From IMG/VR virus record IMGVR_UViG_3300029448_000456, positions 1 through 23,442 of that record: a stretch of DNA of 23,442 nt. One strand, written 5' to 3'. Source of the stretch: a virus. Each line of letters starts with the position of its first letter. Within the stretch, counting starts at the first letter, position 1. The notes below the pieces were generated by a model that worked only from the letters and a program-made list of their open reading frames with translations, did not search any database and was not told the DNA's origin. A program made the translations under genes and the position numbers. Below are positions 1 to 6,664 of the stretch, piece after piece.

Positions 1-427
1 AATAAGTCTGGTCAGAACGAACAACCTCATTCTTATTCGGTAGGATCTCACTGCTTCCTTGTCTTTCTGTTCTTTGCAAAACCGGATCAGTTGGTGATAT
101 CTCTCCTTTAAATCCACCACCCTGATCTCTAGGAGTAAACTCAAGGTACTTCGTTGTCTGGTAACAAGGAACAACATTAATTCCTTTCTCACCATCCCAG
201 TGCTGAGATGTTACCGTATTGTAAATGTCACCCATTGATGCCCCCTCAATGTACTCAGGCTGTTTTTTATTAACCTGTGGCGAGGTGTTCTGGATAATAC
301 GAATAAAAGGTATTTGCATTTCTGAGCTGTCAAAGGTTGCACCTTCTCCAGCCGTCTCAAAAATATCATCCATTACATCTGTGGAAACGTCTGTGCCCTT
401 GGGCTTATCTAAATCTTTAGTGCTCAT
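1..427 (-). CDS. Conserved phage protein of unknown function, replication region (3' end outside window)
   Basis: The reading frame starts with ATG at 427 and stays open to the left edge, so 142 codons are visible and the C-terminus is missing. The protein begins MSTKDLDKPKG, has an acidic stretch (VMDDIFETAGEGATF), then a core containing IPFIRIIQNTSPQVNK, YIEGASMGDIYNTVTS and LEFTPRDQGGGF. Proteins with this pattern recur next to replication genes in podovirus-like phages; I recall them as uncharacterised, sometimes suspected of binding single-stranded DNA, but no motif here proves that. Its ATG overlaps the TGA of the upstream gene (ATGA at 424-427), so the two are translationally coupled. 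Confidence 0.8.
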   Translation of the reverse strand, partial: MSTKDLDKPKGTDVSTDVMDDIFETAGEGATFDSSEMQIPFIRIIQNTSPQVNKKQPEYIEGASMGDIYNTVTSQHWDGEKGINVVPCYQTTKYLEFTPRDQGGGFKGEISPTDPVLQRTERQGSSEILPNKNEVVRSDQTY

Positions 428-1032
428 GTCACCGTCCTTTTTATTGTTGCAGCGTTGGCTAGAAATCCAGAAAACAAATCAAGATCGATAGGCTTCCCAT
501 CTTCTACATGTCTTTTAATAACTGATTTAAGAGAGGGAGGAGGTACATGAACCTTCCTCTTTGGATAAAAACCCTTCTCCTCCAGGATACCAACGACATC
601 TCCTGCAAGATTATCTTCACCCATACCAAAAGTAACGATCACATCGTTCTTTATTTTATCTCCATAACCATTCTCACGAAGCCAAGAAAAACATTGCTCA
701 CGTTTTGCAACGCATTCACGCCTTTCTCCTTCAGTCATCTTATCATTCAACGAGGGTATCGATGCACTTACCACCGTCCTTCGTCCAACACTAAGACCTT
801 TAAGTTTAATGCCCTCAGTTTCTCCCATTTCATCCATAAGATTCGGTATGGTTTCCATCTCGAGCTGATGCTTCTCTTTTTTCTTCTCACTTAACTCACT
901 CTCTAACTTCGCAATGTCGTCATTAATTTGATCCACCCGGACAGCCAGCTGGCTTAAAGACTTCATTCCTTCTACACTCACGTTCTTTAAAGCATCTGCC
1001 TTATCAAACATGTCTTCAAAAATATCATTCAT
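424..1032 (-). CDS. Conserved phage protein with N-terminal coiled coil, function unknown
   Basis: This 202-residue protein is read from ATG at 1032, chosen over an upstream in-frame start at 1068 because AGAGGA lies about eight bases before it. Residues about 28-65 are a heptad-like, lysine/glutamate-rich coiled coil (LESELSEKKKEKHQLEME). The middle holds the segment CFSWLRENGYGDKIKNDVIV followed by FGMGEDN, and the end has PPSLKSVIKRHVEDG. This arrangement (coiled coil, a WLREnGhGdlIKN core, then a putative ATP/DNA-independent C-terminal helix) matches a family common beside replication genes of T7-like and related podoviruses; no biochemical role is known to me. It overlaps the next leftward gene by ATGA, which argues for co-translation. 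Confidence 0.85.
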   Translation of the reverse strand: MNDIFEDMFDKADALKNVSVEGMKSLSQLAVRVDQINDDIAKLESELSEKKKEKHQLEMETIPNLMDEMGETEGIKLKGLSVGRRTVVSASIPSLNDKMTEGERRECVAKREQCFSWLRENGYGDKIKNDVIVTFGMGEDNLAGDVVGILEEKGFYPKRKVHVPPPSLKSVIKRHVEDGKPIDLDLFSGFLANAATIKRTVT

Positions 1033-1057
1033 AAGTATGTCCTCTTCAGAATTGTGA

Positions 1058-1086
1058 TTGACACACAAGTTTGCATGTCGTAAAAA
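1058..1086 (+). promoter_or_regulatory. Candidate sigma70-type promoter for the helicase gene
   Basis: TTGACA at 1058-1063 is a perfect -35 match. A 17-base spacer leads to TAAAAA at 1081-1086, a 4/6 match to the -10 consensus. Transcription would start about ten bases before a good ribosome site (AAAGGGAG) that serves the ATG at 1107. The site lies in the 74-base gap between divergent genes. Confidence 0.45.
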
Positions 1087-1106
1087 GACTATAAAGGGAG
1101 AACTGG

Positions 1107-2576
1107 ATGACTGTCAACTACAAATTTAAAACTATACCATATAAACATCAACAGACTGCATTGGACAAATGTGGAGACAATAAATGTTTTGGTTTGTTTA
1201 TGGAAATGGGTACTGGTAAGTCAAAGGTTTTAATAGATAATCTTGGGATGTTATTTTGCAAAGGTGAGGTAAACTTTGCTCTAATTATAGCACCAAAGGG
1301 GGTATATAGAAATTGGGTTGAGAAAGAAATACCGCAACATCTATCCGATAGCGTACCATACAGGGTGATTCGCTGGGTATCTAGTGCCAACAAAAAACAA
1401 ACAGAAGAAATGAGGTCCGTAAAGGATACGTTCTCCGGCCTTACTATCTTTGTTATGAATGTCGAAGCCTTCTCCACACTCAAAGGAAAGAATGCCGGAG
1501 AATGGATGGCAAAGAATTATGGACCGCACGGCATGATTGTTGTTGACGAATCAACTTCGATTAAAAACCACAAGGCTAAACGAACCAAGAGCCTCATTAA
1601 GATAGCTGAAAGTTTTGATTATACTAGAATACTAACAGGATCTCCAGTAACAAACTCACCTTTAGATATTTATGCACAGACCGAGTTCCTTAGACCTGGG
1701 CTCTTGGGTTTTGATTCGTATTGGGCATTCCAGGCACGGTATGCAGTCACGCAAAATGTAAAAATGGGGGCACATTCTTTCACTCAGATCAGAGGGTATC
1801 GAAACTTGGACGATCTGCAATGGAGACTTGATAAGTTTTCATACCGTGTTCTTAAGAAAGATTGTTTGGATCTGCCTGAGAAAACTTTTACTTCACGGTA
1901 TGTTACATTAAGTGACAAGCAACATGATTGGTATCAAAGAATTAAACGAGAAGCTATGATCCTACTTGACAACGGCGATCTTGTGACAGCCCCGGCAGTC
2001 ATTACACAGATGCTTCGATTGCAACAAATACTTTCCGGTCATATTAAGACAGATGATGGTGACGTTGTATCCATACCAACTAAAAGACTTGAGGCCGTCA
2101 CCGATATTCTAGATGAGAGCAGTAGCAAGGCTATTATATGGTCCCGGTTTAGGCACGACATTGTATCTATTACAAGTGAGCTCAATAAAAAGTATGAGAC
2201 AGGTAGTGCCGCAGCTTATTTCGGGGATACATCTGACGATGAACGCAATAGAATTGTAAGAGATTTTCAAGATCCTAAATCAAAGCTGCGATATCTAATT
2301 GGCAATCCATCAACAGCGGGTTACGGCTTGACTTTAACAGAGGCTAACCTTGTGATATATTATGCTAATGACTTTAACCTAGCTACTCGAATGCAAAGTG
2401 AAGACCGAGCTCACAGAATTGGTCAGAACAACCCGGTTACTTATGTTGATCTCATATGTGAGGGTACGATAGACGAAAAAATAGTTAGTGCATTGCAAGC
2501 TAAGATAGATATCAGTGCCAAGGTATTAGGAGAAGAGGTACGAGAATGGCTAAATCTAAAACCAACCCGAAGCTAG
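1107..2576 (+). CDS. SNF2-family (superfamily 2) phage DNA helicase/translocase
   Basis: This 489-residue protein has the ordered motifs of an SF2 SNF2-like ATPase: a Q-like YKHQQTAL near residue 12, Walker A MEMGTGKSK at 32-40, a DExx box MIVVDEST at 143-150, motif III LTGSP at 176-180, and C-terminal motif V-VI with GYGLTLTEA and QSEDRAHRIGQ at 430-440 carrying the arginine fingers. Family knowledge says such proteins use ATP to move along duplex DNA; in phages they sit in replication or recombination modules. The length is near the usual size for the minimal phage version, with no extra DNA-binding or nuclease domain. It opens a short rightward unit and overlaps the next gene by 31 bases. 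The exact substrate (fork, recombination intermediate, transcription complex) cannot be read from sequence. Confidence 0.93.
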   Translation: MTVNYKFKTIPYKHQQTALDKCGDNKCFGLFMEMGTGKSKVLIDNLGMLFCKGEVNFALIIAPKGVYRNWVEKEIPQHLSDSVPYRVIRWVSSANKKQTEEMRSVKDTFSGLTIFVMNVEAFSTLKGKNAGEWMAKNYGPHGMIVVDESTSIKNHKAKRTKSLIKIAESFDYTRILTGSPVTNSPLDIYAQTEFLRPGLLGFDSYWAFQARYAVTQNVKMGAHSFTQIRGYRNLDDLQWRLDKFSYRVLKKDCLDLPEKTFTSRYVTLSDKQHDWYQRIKREAMILLDNGDLVTAPAVITQMLRLQQILSGHIKTDDGDVVSIPTKRLEAVTDILDESSSKAIIWSRFRHDIVSITSELNKKYETGSAAAYFGDTSDDERNRIVRDFQDPKSKLRYLIGNPSTAGYGLTLTEANLVIYYANDFNLATRMQSEDRAHRIGQNNPVTYVDLICEGTIDEKIVSALQAKIDISAKVLGEEVREWLNLKPTRS

Positions 2577-2803
2577 ACACCCCGGCAGCGATAGAAATCA
2601 TGGCTGAATATAGACGTGGGCTTTGGCACCTAGGTAATGCAAGCAGAGAGCTGGCTGATGTTACAGGATTAGACGAAGAGATCGCTGGTTTATTATTAAA
2701 AGATATGAAACGTCACAACGTCACACAGATCAGAGGCTATAGCAAAGAGCCCGAAAGATTAAGAAAAGGAAAGATCGGTACGCCTTATGAGCCAAAAAAA
2801 TAG
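2546..2803 (+). CDS. Small protein of unknown function following the helicase
   Basis: The 85-residue product starts at ATG 2546 inside the 3' end of the helicase gene, with AGAGG seven bases upstream, so the pair is almost certainly co-expressed. The sequence is charged and predicted mostly helical; residues about 40-60 (DVTGLDEEIAGLLLKDMKRH) resemble a short helix-turn-helix or UBA-like segment, and the C-terminus is basic (KEPERLRKGKIG). I do not recognise the family. A helicase accessory or DNA-binding role is only suggested by the overlap. The TAG stop falls inside the stem of a terminator. Confidence 0.75.
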   Translation: MAKSKTNPKLDTPAAIEIMAEYRRGLWHLGNASRELADVTGLDEEIAGLLLKDMKRHNVTQIRGYSKEPERLRKGKIGTPYEPKK

Positions 2804-2821
2804 GGACCGTTGTCCCTATTT
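2798..2821. terminator. Hairpin terminator between convergent units
   Basis: AAATAGGGAC, a four-base loop CGTT, then GTCCCTATTT form a perfect 10-bp stem. Seven A residues flank it on the left (2794-2800), giving a U-run for leftward transcripts; the rightward side ends in AUUUAAG, a weak U-run. It lies between the rightward helicase unit and the leftward methyltransferase, so a two-way terminator is the simplest reading. Confidence 0.75.
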
Positions 2822-2862
2822 AAGTTTGCCTGGGAGGCTAAACATGAGGCGATGTTTCCTCA

Positions 2863-3411
2863 CTATAACAACCGACCATTTGAAAGTCTACCATAAAAAG
2901 AAGCATACGCTACTCTGTTATATTTATCAAAATAATACCAACAACAATTATCTTTTCCGGTGCTTTCAGAATCAGGTATCCACTTAACCCGACCAACACT
3001 AACAATCTTTTTTAAATAAGGCAGATAGTCAGCGGCCTGTTTGGTGTGCATCCAATCAGCATCAAACAGCAACCATGTTGGTAACAACTGAATGCAATGC
3101 AGAATTAAAGGGTGCAGTATCTTTCGATCCCAAGGTGGATTAGTAATAATTAAATCAGCATTTAAAAACTGCATAGCATCAAGTTTAAATACATCAAGCT
3201 CTAGTATGTTCTTGCGTCTTGGCTCAATGTCCGATTGAAATATGCATTTCATATTGTTCTTTTCTAGATGATCCACAAGAGTACCGTCCCCGGCACATGG
3301 TTCAACAAAGAACTCTTTCTCTGATAAATGTGGTAGGAGGGGTTTGACTGCTTGAAAAGGTGTGGGATAGAAGTCTCTTTCTACCCGCTCAAAATTAGAT
3401 CGCTTTCCCAT
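2863..3411 (-). CDS. Small DNA adenine-methyltransferase-like protein
   Basis: The 182-residue protein has FYPTP at 14-18, an S-adenosylmethionine-binding motif I FVEPCAGDGTL at 35-45, an acidic motif II (SDIEPRR at 60-66) and the catalytic motif IV IITNPPWD at 88-95. NPPW is typical of N6-adenine or N4-cytosine amino-methyltransferases. At 182 residues it lacks an obvious target-recognition domain, so it may be a minimal phage enzyme that protects DNA from host restriction; that role is inference. It is the last gene of the leftward block, overlaps the preceding gene by 17 bases, and has only a distant Shine-Dalgarno (AAAGGA about 15 bases away), suggesting coupling. An inactive or RNA-directed enzyme cannot be excluded. 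Confidence 0.8.
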   Translation of the reverse strand: MGKRSNFERVERDFYPTPFQAVKPLLPHLSEKEFFVEPCAGDGTLVDHLEKNNMKCIFQSDIEPRRKNILELDVFKLDAMQFLNADLIITNPPWDRKILHPLILHCIQLLPTWLLFDADWMHTKQAADYLPYLKKIVSVGRVKWIPDSESTGKDNCCWYYFDKYNRVAYASFYGRLSNGRLL

Positions 3412-3589
3412 GAAGGGATTCGTATTCCTTTCTTATAATCACCGACAACTGACGAGCCATAGAACGTTGCTCATCATCAGCTATCTCTCTTAAAAAAGCA
3501 TAATCTTTTAAAAGTAAAGCCACAGTTCTATATTTGTGTCGAGGATTTTCAGAAAGTGTGGCATTATCGACATTGTTTTTTTTCTTCAT
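3395..3589 (-). CDS. Ribbon-helix-helix-like small protein
   Basis: The 64-residue product begins with a basic, flexible segment (MKKKNNVDNATLSENPRHKY), then TVALLLKDYAFLREIADDE as a candidate strand and first helix, and MARQLSVIIRKEYESL as a second helix. This strand-helix-helix pattern fits Arc/CopG-type DNA-binding proteins, which act as dimers and often repress their own operon. The family assignment is by pattern only. AAGGG lies about eight bases before the ATG. A 16-base dyad sits 20 bases upstream and could be its operator. The gene overlaps the methyltransferase start. Confidence 0.65.
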   Translation of the reverse strand: MKKKNNVDNATLSENPRHKYRTVALLLKDYAFLREIADDEQRSMARQLSVIIRKEYESLHGKAI

Positions 3590-3608
3590 TGTGTATCCCT
3601 TATTGTTA

Positions 3609-3624
3609 ATAGATAACTATCTAT
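3609..3624. promoter_or_regulatory. Inverted repeat upstream of the ribbon-helix-helix-like gene
   Basis: ATAGATA, a two-base centre AC, and TATCTAT form a 7-bp-arm dyad in the short gap before the gene starting at 3589, overlapping the stop codon of the gene before it. It could be an operator; there is no U-run, so a terminator is unlikely. Confidence 0.35.
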
Positions 3625-4025
3625 ACATTAGATGTGTGAGAAAGACAATAACCCACAACTCTATTAATTTGATCCATCGATTCGAGGGTCTTGCGTATTT
3701 CGTCTGTGTCCGTTTTCAATAGCTGCGATAATTCTTCAGCCGTCCAAAGATAACTTGTGTCCTTGGACATAGTTTCTAGTATGGAATACATAAGAGTAGG
3801 AGAGCTCACTCTCTCGGCTCTCGTAGCTCTCCAAGGTATGTCATCTCTCTTGTCGTAAAAGTTTGTAACCATAGTAACCATAAGAGTTTCTCCCTCCCGG
3901 AGATCCATCTTGTCCACAATCCTGGCATTAATGAAAACTTTTTCTTGATCCTCGGTTACTGCAATCGCACTATCGGCATAGTTAATAAGTTCAACTGTTG
4001 CGTATTGCGTCTTCTTCTCATCCAT
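3621..4025 (-). CDS. Putative OB-fold plus winged-helix protein
   Basis: Read from ATG 4025 (134 residues), which lies nine bases after GGAGG and overlaps the end of the upstream gene. Residues about 5-70 are strand-rich (YATVELINYADSAIAV, KVFINARIV, REGETLMVTMV) and resemble a cold-shock/S1-like OB fold that binds single-stranded nucleic acid. Residues about 85-130 (SILETMSK, LWTAEELSQLLKTDTDEIRK) look like a winged helix-turn-helix. Both domain calls rest on pattern only; no database family is certain. The combination suggests a phage transcription or RNA-binding regulator. It sits among two ribbon-helix-helix-like genes in the same leftward operon. Confidence 0.65.
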   Translation of the reverse strand: MDEKKTQYATVELINYADSAIAVTEDQEKVFINARIVDKMDLREGETLMVTMVTNFYDKRDDIPWRATRAERVSSPTLMYSILETMSKDTSYLWTAEELSQLLKTDTDEIRKTLESMDQINRVVGYCLSHTSNV

Positions 4026-4209
4026 TATCCATGTCCTCCCTCTCTTCAGCGTAGGCATCCTTTACAATGGCGGCAATCACAAGAGCGACATCACACCGGC
4101 CTAGCTTTATTGCTTCGTCAAGAAGCCATTCATGAACCTCGTCATCAAGATAAGAATAAATATTTCCCTTGCGTATTTTTAAATCTTGATAAATTCTTCT
4201 ACTGCTCAT
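4018..4209 (-). CDS. Small ribbon-helix-helix-like protein
   Basis: The 63-residue product starts at ATG 4209 with GGGAG eight bases upstream; a longer in-frame start at 4257 lacks a ribosome site and would overlap another gene more deeply. The segment NIYSYLDDEVHEWLLDEAI followed by DVALVIAAIVKDAYAEE gives strand, helix, turn and helix, as in Arc/MetJ-type DNA-binding proteins. A role in regulating phage or host promoters is inferred from that pattern only. It overlaps the next leftward gene by eight bases. Confidence 0.65.
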   Translation of the reverse strand: MSSRRIYQDLKIRKGNIYSYLDDEVHEWLLDEAIKLGRCDVALVIAAIVKDAYAEEREDMDNG

Positions 4210-4345
4210 TTTTTTTCTCCCTTGGTTGGCACACTTCCCCCTGACAGCAATCATCAATCACCGACTTGCACACCGGGCATTGATAATGCCCATGAACATA
4301 GACAGGGGGGTTGCGGCTCTGGCATCTTGGACAAGGTTCAAGCAA
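4199..4345 (-). CDS. Zinc-ribbon mini-protein (48 residues)
   Basis: A short frame between two confident genes encodes EPCPRC, a spacer with YVHGHYQ, then CPVC and later CC and C residues (DDCCQGEVC). Two CPxC knuckles about 18 residues apart are the hallmark of a small zinc ribbon. The start is uncertain: TTG at 4345 is preceded by a weak GAAGAAG, and another TTG lies at 4357; no ATG is available. It overlaps the gene before it by eight bases and the gene after it by eleven, which fits the packed style of the operon. Function is unknown; phage zinc ribbons of this size often bind nucleic acid or host proteins. Confidence 0.55.
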   Translation of the reverse strand: MLEPCPRCQSRNPPVYVHGHYQCPVCKSVIDDCCQGEVCQPREKKNEQ

Positions 4346-4544
4346 TGTCTTCTTCAACGTGTAAAAACTTTATGCTTGGAGTGTCCTTACGCAACGCATG
4401 GTACTCAAGTTGCACCTTGGCAGAGTTAATCATCTTCCCTGCTATATTTGCCATCTCGCTTGCGTCCTTGGAGTTTAGTTCACCATTGGACAATCCTTCA
4501 AAAGCGATTGCAAGTTGGGTTCTTAATTCTACTACATTTTTCAT
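4338..4544 (-). CDS. Small conserved phage protein, helical
   Basis: The 68-residue product has the pattern LSNGELNSKDASEMANIAGK, then MINSAKVQLEYHALRK, ending in an acidic tail. The same arrangement of an acidic turn, an A/N-rich helix and KVQLEYxxLR occurs in many short phage proteins of unknown function. Its ATG overlaps the TGA of the upstream repeat protein (ATGA at 4541-4544), and its stop overlaps the zinc-ribbon frame. No catalytic motif is visible. Confidence 0.8.
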   Translation of the reverse strand: MKNVVELRTQLAIAFEGLSNGELNSKDASEMANIAGKMINSAKVQLEYHALRKDTPSIKFLHVEEDIA

Positions 4545-4960
4545 TTTTGGTTCTCCCTTTTTATAAACCGGTTGATTTTAATTAATTCTCTCTTTGCCTC
4601 AATCAATTCTTGAGGTATGTCTTTAGGAGTTAGATTGCTCTTCTCAATTATAAACCTAACAACATAATAATCCGTCAAATTTTCTGCATCTCGTTTTCTC
4701 CTTTCTGATAGTTTTTCTTTGTTTGCTTGGTTATATTTTTTCGCTCGCTTTCTTTCTTTCTCTCTGTTTTCTTCCCTATACTTTTTTTCTTTTTCTAATA
4801 TTATTTCTTTGTTTGCTTCTCTATATTTTTTCGCTCGCTTGCTTTCTTTTTCTTTGTTTTCTTCTCTATACTTTTTGTTTTGTTCTAATAGTTTTTCTTT
4901 GTTTGATTTGTAATATTTTTTTCTTCGCTCTTTCCTTCTTATTGGACACGCATAAGGCAT
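4541..4960 (-). CDS. Lysine/glutamate-rich repeat protein, paralogue B
   Basis: The 139-residue protein starts MPYACPIRRKERRKKYY and continues with about five units of roughly 14-15 residues of the form KKYREANKEKxxEKE, giving a long, highly charged helix. A C-terminal module of about 45 residues follows (LTDYYVVRFIIEKSNL, then TPKDIPQELIEAKRELIK). The same two-part design is in the neighbouring gene, so the two are tandem paralogues. The C-terminal module resembles one found at the end of phage proteins that carry a short CxxC/R-K-rich N-terminus; no activity is known to me. GAGGAG precedes the start, which overlaps the upstream stop as TAATG. Confidence 0.8.
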   Translation of the reverse strand: MPYACPIRRKERRKKYYKSNKEKLLEQNKKYREENKEKESKRAKKYREANKEIILEKEKKYREENREKERKRAKKYNQANKEKLSERRKRDAENLTDYYVVRFIIEKSNLTPKDIPQELIEAKRELIKINRFIKRENQK

Positions 4961-5451
4961 TACGTCTCCTCTCTTATAAGCCGTCTAATTTTTAATAATT
5001 CTCTCTCTGCCTCAATCAATCCTTGAGGTATGTCTTTAAAAGTTAAATTAGTGTTCTGAATTAAAAGAGTTTTAATATAGCTATCACTTAACTCTTTCCT
5101 ACATTTTTTAAATTTCTCTCTTAATTTTACTCTGTTTTCCTCTCTATATTTTTTACAATTCATTAATAGTTTTTCTTTGTTTGCTTCGTAATATTTTTTC
5201 TCTCGCTCCTTTATTTTTTCTTTGTTTGTTTCGGCATATTTTTTAACTCGTTTTTTGTATCTTTCTTTATTTTCTTGATACCATTTTCTCTGTTGTTCCT
5301 TTATTTCTTCTTTGTTTGCTTCGGAATATTTTTTAACTCGCTCACTGTTTTCTTGATACCATTTTCTCTGTAGCTCCTTTATTTTTTCTTTGTTTGCTTC
5401 GTAATATTTTTTATTGTACTCTCTTTTTTTTTCTTTATCCCTATGTGGCAT
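4960..5451 (-). CDS. Lysine/glutamate-rich repeat protein, paralogue A
   Basis: Read from ATG 5451 (163 residues), which has GGAGG about eight bases upstream and overlaps the endolysin stop as TAATG. After a basic start (MPHRDKEKKREYNKK) it has about seven repeats of 11-15 residues, alternating KKYYEANKEKIKE and RKWYQENKER types. The C-terminal module (LSDSYIKTLLIQNTNL, then FKDIPQGLIEAERELLK) is clearly related to that of the next gene. The repeats predict one extended, charged helix or coiled coil. Copy number and repeat type differ between the paralogues, pointing to expansion within each gene after duplication. Function unknown. Confidence 0.82.
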   Translation of the reverse strand: MPHRDKEKKREYNKKYYEANKEKIKELQRKWYQENSERVKKYSEANKEEIKEQQRKWYQENKERYKKRVKKYAETNKEKIKEREKKYYEANKEKLLMNCKKYREENRVKLREKFKKCRKELSDSYIKTLLIQNTNLTFKDIPQGLIEAERELLKIRRLIREET

Positions 5452-5954
5452 TACTCTTCCTCCACCTTCATGCATTGATCCATAGTATAAACGTGATTAA
5501 CCTCGTTCTCACAAATCAACTGTGCAAAGTTCTCGGGCCTCGGTACTGGATCAGAAATAACCTTACGATAAAACACATGGTCACCTATGACTTGCGTCTT
5601 TTGAAAAACCTCCGACCAATACGGCTCGACAGATGTAGAATGATAATGCGTTACCTCATCTCCAACCACGCTAATATAATCTCCATCTTGAATCATCATC
5701 TTGGCTATTGCCTTCGCCTTTAAAAATGAAAACATATCCTTGGGCTGATCCGACTTACCATCACACCACCATGAAAATTGACAGCTGTCCTCGTTCTCTT
5801 GAAGAACAACCTCACAGATATTATTAGGATAGTCTTGCGAGTTAACCCTATTAAGGGTTACCTCGGCTACTGCAATCTGACCGGCAATCGGCTCGGATCT
5901 TGCTTCAAAATAAATATTGCTTGCTAAACAAAGCAGGGCAGTTGACATAATCAT
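5451..5954 (-). CDS. SleB/CwlJ-type cell-wall hydrolase (candidate endolysin)
   Basis: The 167-residue protein matches the Hydrolase_2 (SleB) fold throughout: CLASNIYFEARSEP at 9-22 with the conserved catalytic-type Glu17, AGQIAVAEVTLNRV, CQFSWWCDG at 58-66, and THYHSTSVEPYW at 102-113. SleB enzymes cleave the glycan strands of peptidoglycan as lytic transglycosylases. There is no signal peptide or membrane segment, so release from the cell would need a holin. It fills the whole protein, as in soluble phage endolysins. AAAGGAGG lies four bases before the ATG at 5954; a second ATG two codons later is also possible. It overlaps the upstream gene by ATGA. A 49-residue membrane protein three genes upstream is a possible holin partner. 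Confidence 0.9.
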   Translation of the reverse strand: MIMSTALLCLASNIYFEARSEPIAGQIAVAEVTLNRVNSQDYPNNICEVVLQENEDSCQFSWWCDGKSDQPKDMFSFLKAKAIAKMMIQDGDYISVVGDEVTHYHSTSVEPYWSEVFQKTQVIGDHVFYRKVISDPVPRPENFAQLICENEVNHVYTMDQCMKVEEE

Positions 5955-6190
5955 GCGACCTCCTTTTTATTGTCATCAATGTTTCTTTCTAGCCTTGCCG
6001 TTATCGCACTCAAAAGTAAATGCATGGCATAGTCACTTGATGGGGCAGTATCAAAACACAACTCAACCAGAAAACATGCCGTTCCTCTCGCCATTTCAGG
6101 AGTCGTTATCCCCTCTTGATCCAGCTCGTCCCCGAGATCCAATAGCCTATCGTAAACTATACTTGCCTTCTCTAAAGTTTTATTAGTCAT
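5951..6190 (-). CDS. Small helical protein of unknown function
   Basis: The 79-residue product starts at ATG 6190 behind GGAGGAAGAG; the start overlaps the stop of the preceding zinc-finger gene (TAATG). It is predicted helical (ASIVYDRLLDLGDELDQEG, then DYAMHLLLSAITARLER) with two central cysteines (GTACFLVELC) that have no second pair to make a zinc site. I do not recognise it. Its ATGA overlap with the endolysin suggests co-translation rather than a shared function. Confidence 0.75.
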   Translation of the reverse strand: MTNKTLEKASIVYDRLLDLGDELDQEGITTPEMARGTACFLVELCFDTAPSSDYAMHLLLSAITARLERNIDDNKKEVA

Positions 6191-6366
6191 TACTCTTCCT
6201 CCTCTATTTCTATTGCACCAGATCCATTGCAATCATCACAACAATCCAGCCGCTCCTCCAGATACCCACCATTCTCATAATCAATAACAGGATATTCATA
6301 ATAGGTCTGCCCGAGACCCTCGCATCTCGGACATTCCATTTCATTGGGCTCTAGTGTGTAGGTCAT
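6190..6366 (-). CDS. DnaJ-type zinc-finger mini-protein (58 residues)
   Basis: This short gene encodes two CxxCxGxG knuckles, CPRCEGLG at residues 12-19 and CDDCNGSG at 43-50, separated by an acidic, tyrosine-rich linker (TYYEYPVIDYENGGYLEE) and ended by an acidic tail. Such paired knuckles bind one zinc ion in DnaJ chaperones and in free-standing phage mini-proteins. No J domain is present, so it is not a DnaJ. GGAG is seven bases before the ATG. It overlaps the genes on both sides (ATGA and TAATG). The role is unknown; a host chaperone decoy or nucleic-acid binder are both possible. Confidence 0.8.
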   Translation of the reverse strand: MTYTLEPNEMECPRCEGLGQTYYEYPVIDYENGGYLEERLDCCDDCNGSGAIEIEEEE

Positions 6367-6512
6367 GATAAATCTCCAAAAACTTTTAATTGTTTCTCTA
6401 ACTGACGAATTTTATTTAAAAGAGAATTTTGAAAATTGTTTTTAAAGAAATCATATAGAAAGATTACTAGTAGTGCTGCCTTCAAGAACCCCTCGTTATG
6501 ATATGGTTTCAT
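6363..6512 (-). CDS. Single-span membrane mini-protein (49 residues), possible holin-like
   Basis: After a short polar N-terminus (MKPYHNEG) there is one hydrophobic stretch, FLKAALLVIFLYDFF at residues 9-23, then a polar and basic C-terminal helix (LLNKIRQLEKQLK) that could form a coiled coil. GGAG sits six bases before the ATG and the stop overlaps the next gene as ATGA. The size and topology are compatible with a pinholin or an accessory membrane protein, and the endolysin gene is three genes downstream, but nothing in the sequence proves a lysis role. Confidence 0.7.
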   Translation of the reverse strand: MKPYHNEGFLKAALLVIFLYDFFKNNFQNSLLNKIRQLEKQLKVFGDLS

Positions 6513-6663
6513 CTTCTACTCCATAATAATTCCACCATTCTTCGTATGTAATTCCTTCTTCTTTAGCGTACAACTCTGAATGGACTGCACACCCTTGACA
6601 TACGGTTTCATAGTCTTGCCATAATAAAGTAGTCTCACAACTCTTACAATATTCTTCGTCCAT
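6496..6663 (-). CDS. Zinc-ribbon-like mini-protein (55 residues)
   Basis: The product begins MDEEYCKSCETTLLW and has CQGC at residues 22-25, giving two CxxC pairs 13 residues apart that could bind zinc. The second half is acidic and aromatic (EEGITYEEWWNYYG). GGAG is six bases before the ATG at 6663. The gene overlaps the membrane mini-protein by 17 bases. No function is known; similar CxxC proteins are common as small accessory genes in phages. Confidence 0.75.
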   Translation of the reverse strand: MDEEYCKSCETTLLWQDYETVCQGCAVHSELYAKEEGITYEEWWNYYGVEDETIS

Positions 6664-6664
6664 A

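Noticed and set aside
2863-3411. Complete restriction-modification system
   Set aside because: Only a methyltransferase-like gene is present; no restriction endonuclease or specificity subunit lies nearby.
4719-4995. Rightward hydrophobic frames opposite the repeat protein
   Set aside because: They are the antisense of lysine/glutamate codons, which read as Phe/Leu/Ser; they have no ribosome site and no independent support.
4541-5451. CRISPR or simple DNA repeat array
   Set aside because: The repeats are imperfect, have no unique spacers of constant length and keep the reading frame of two coding genes.
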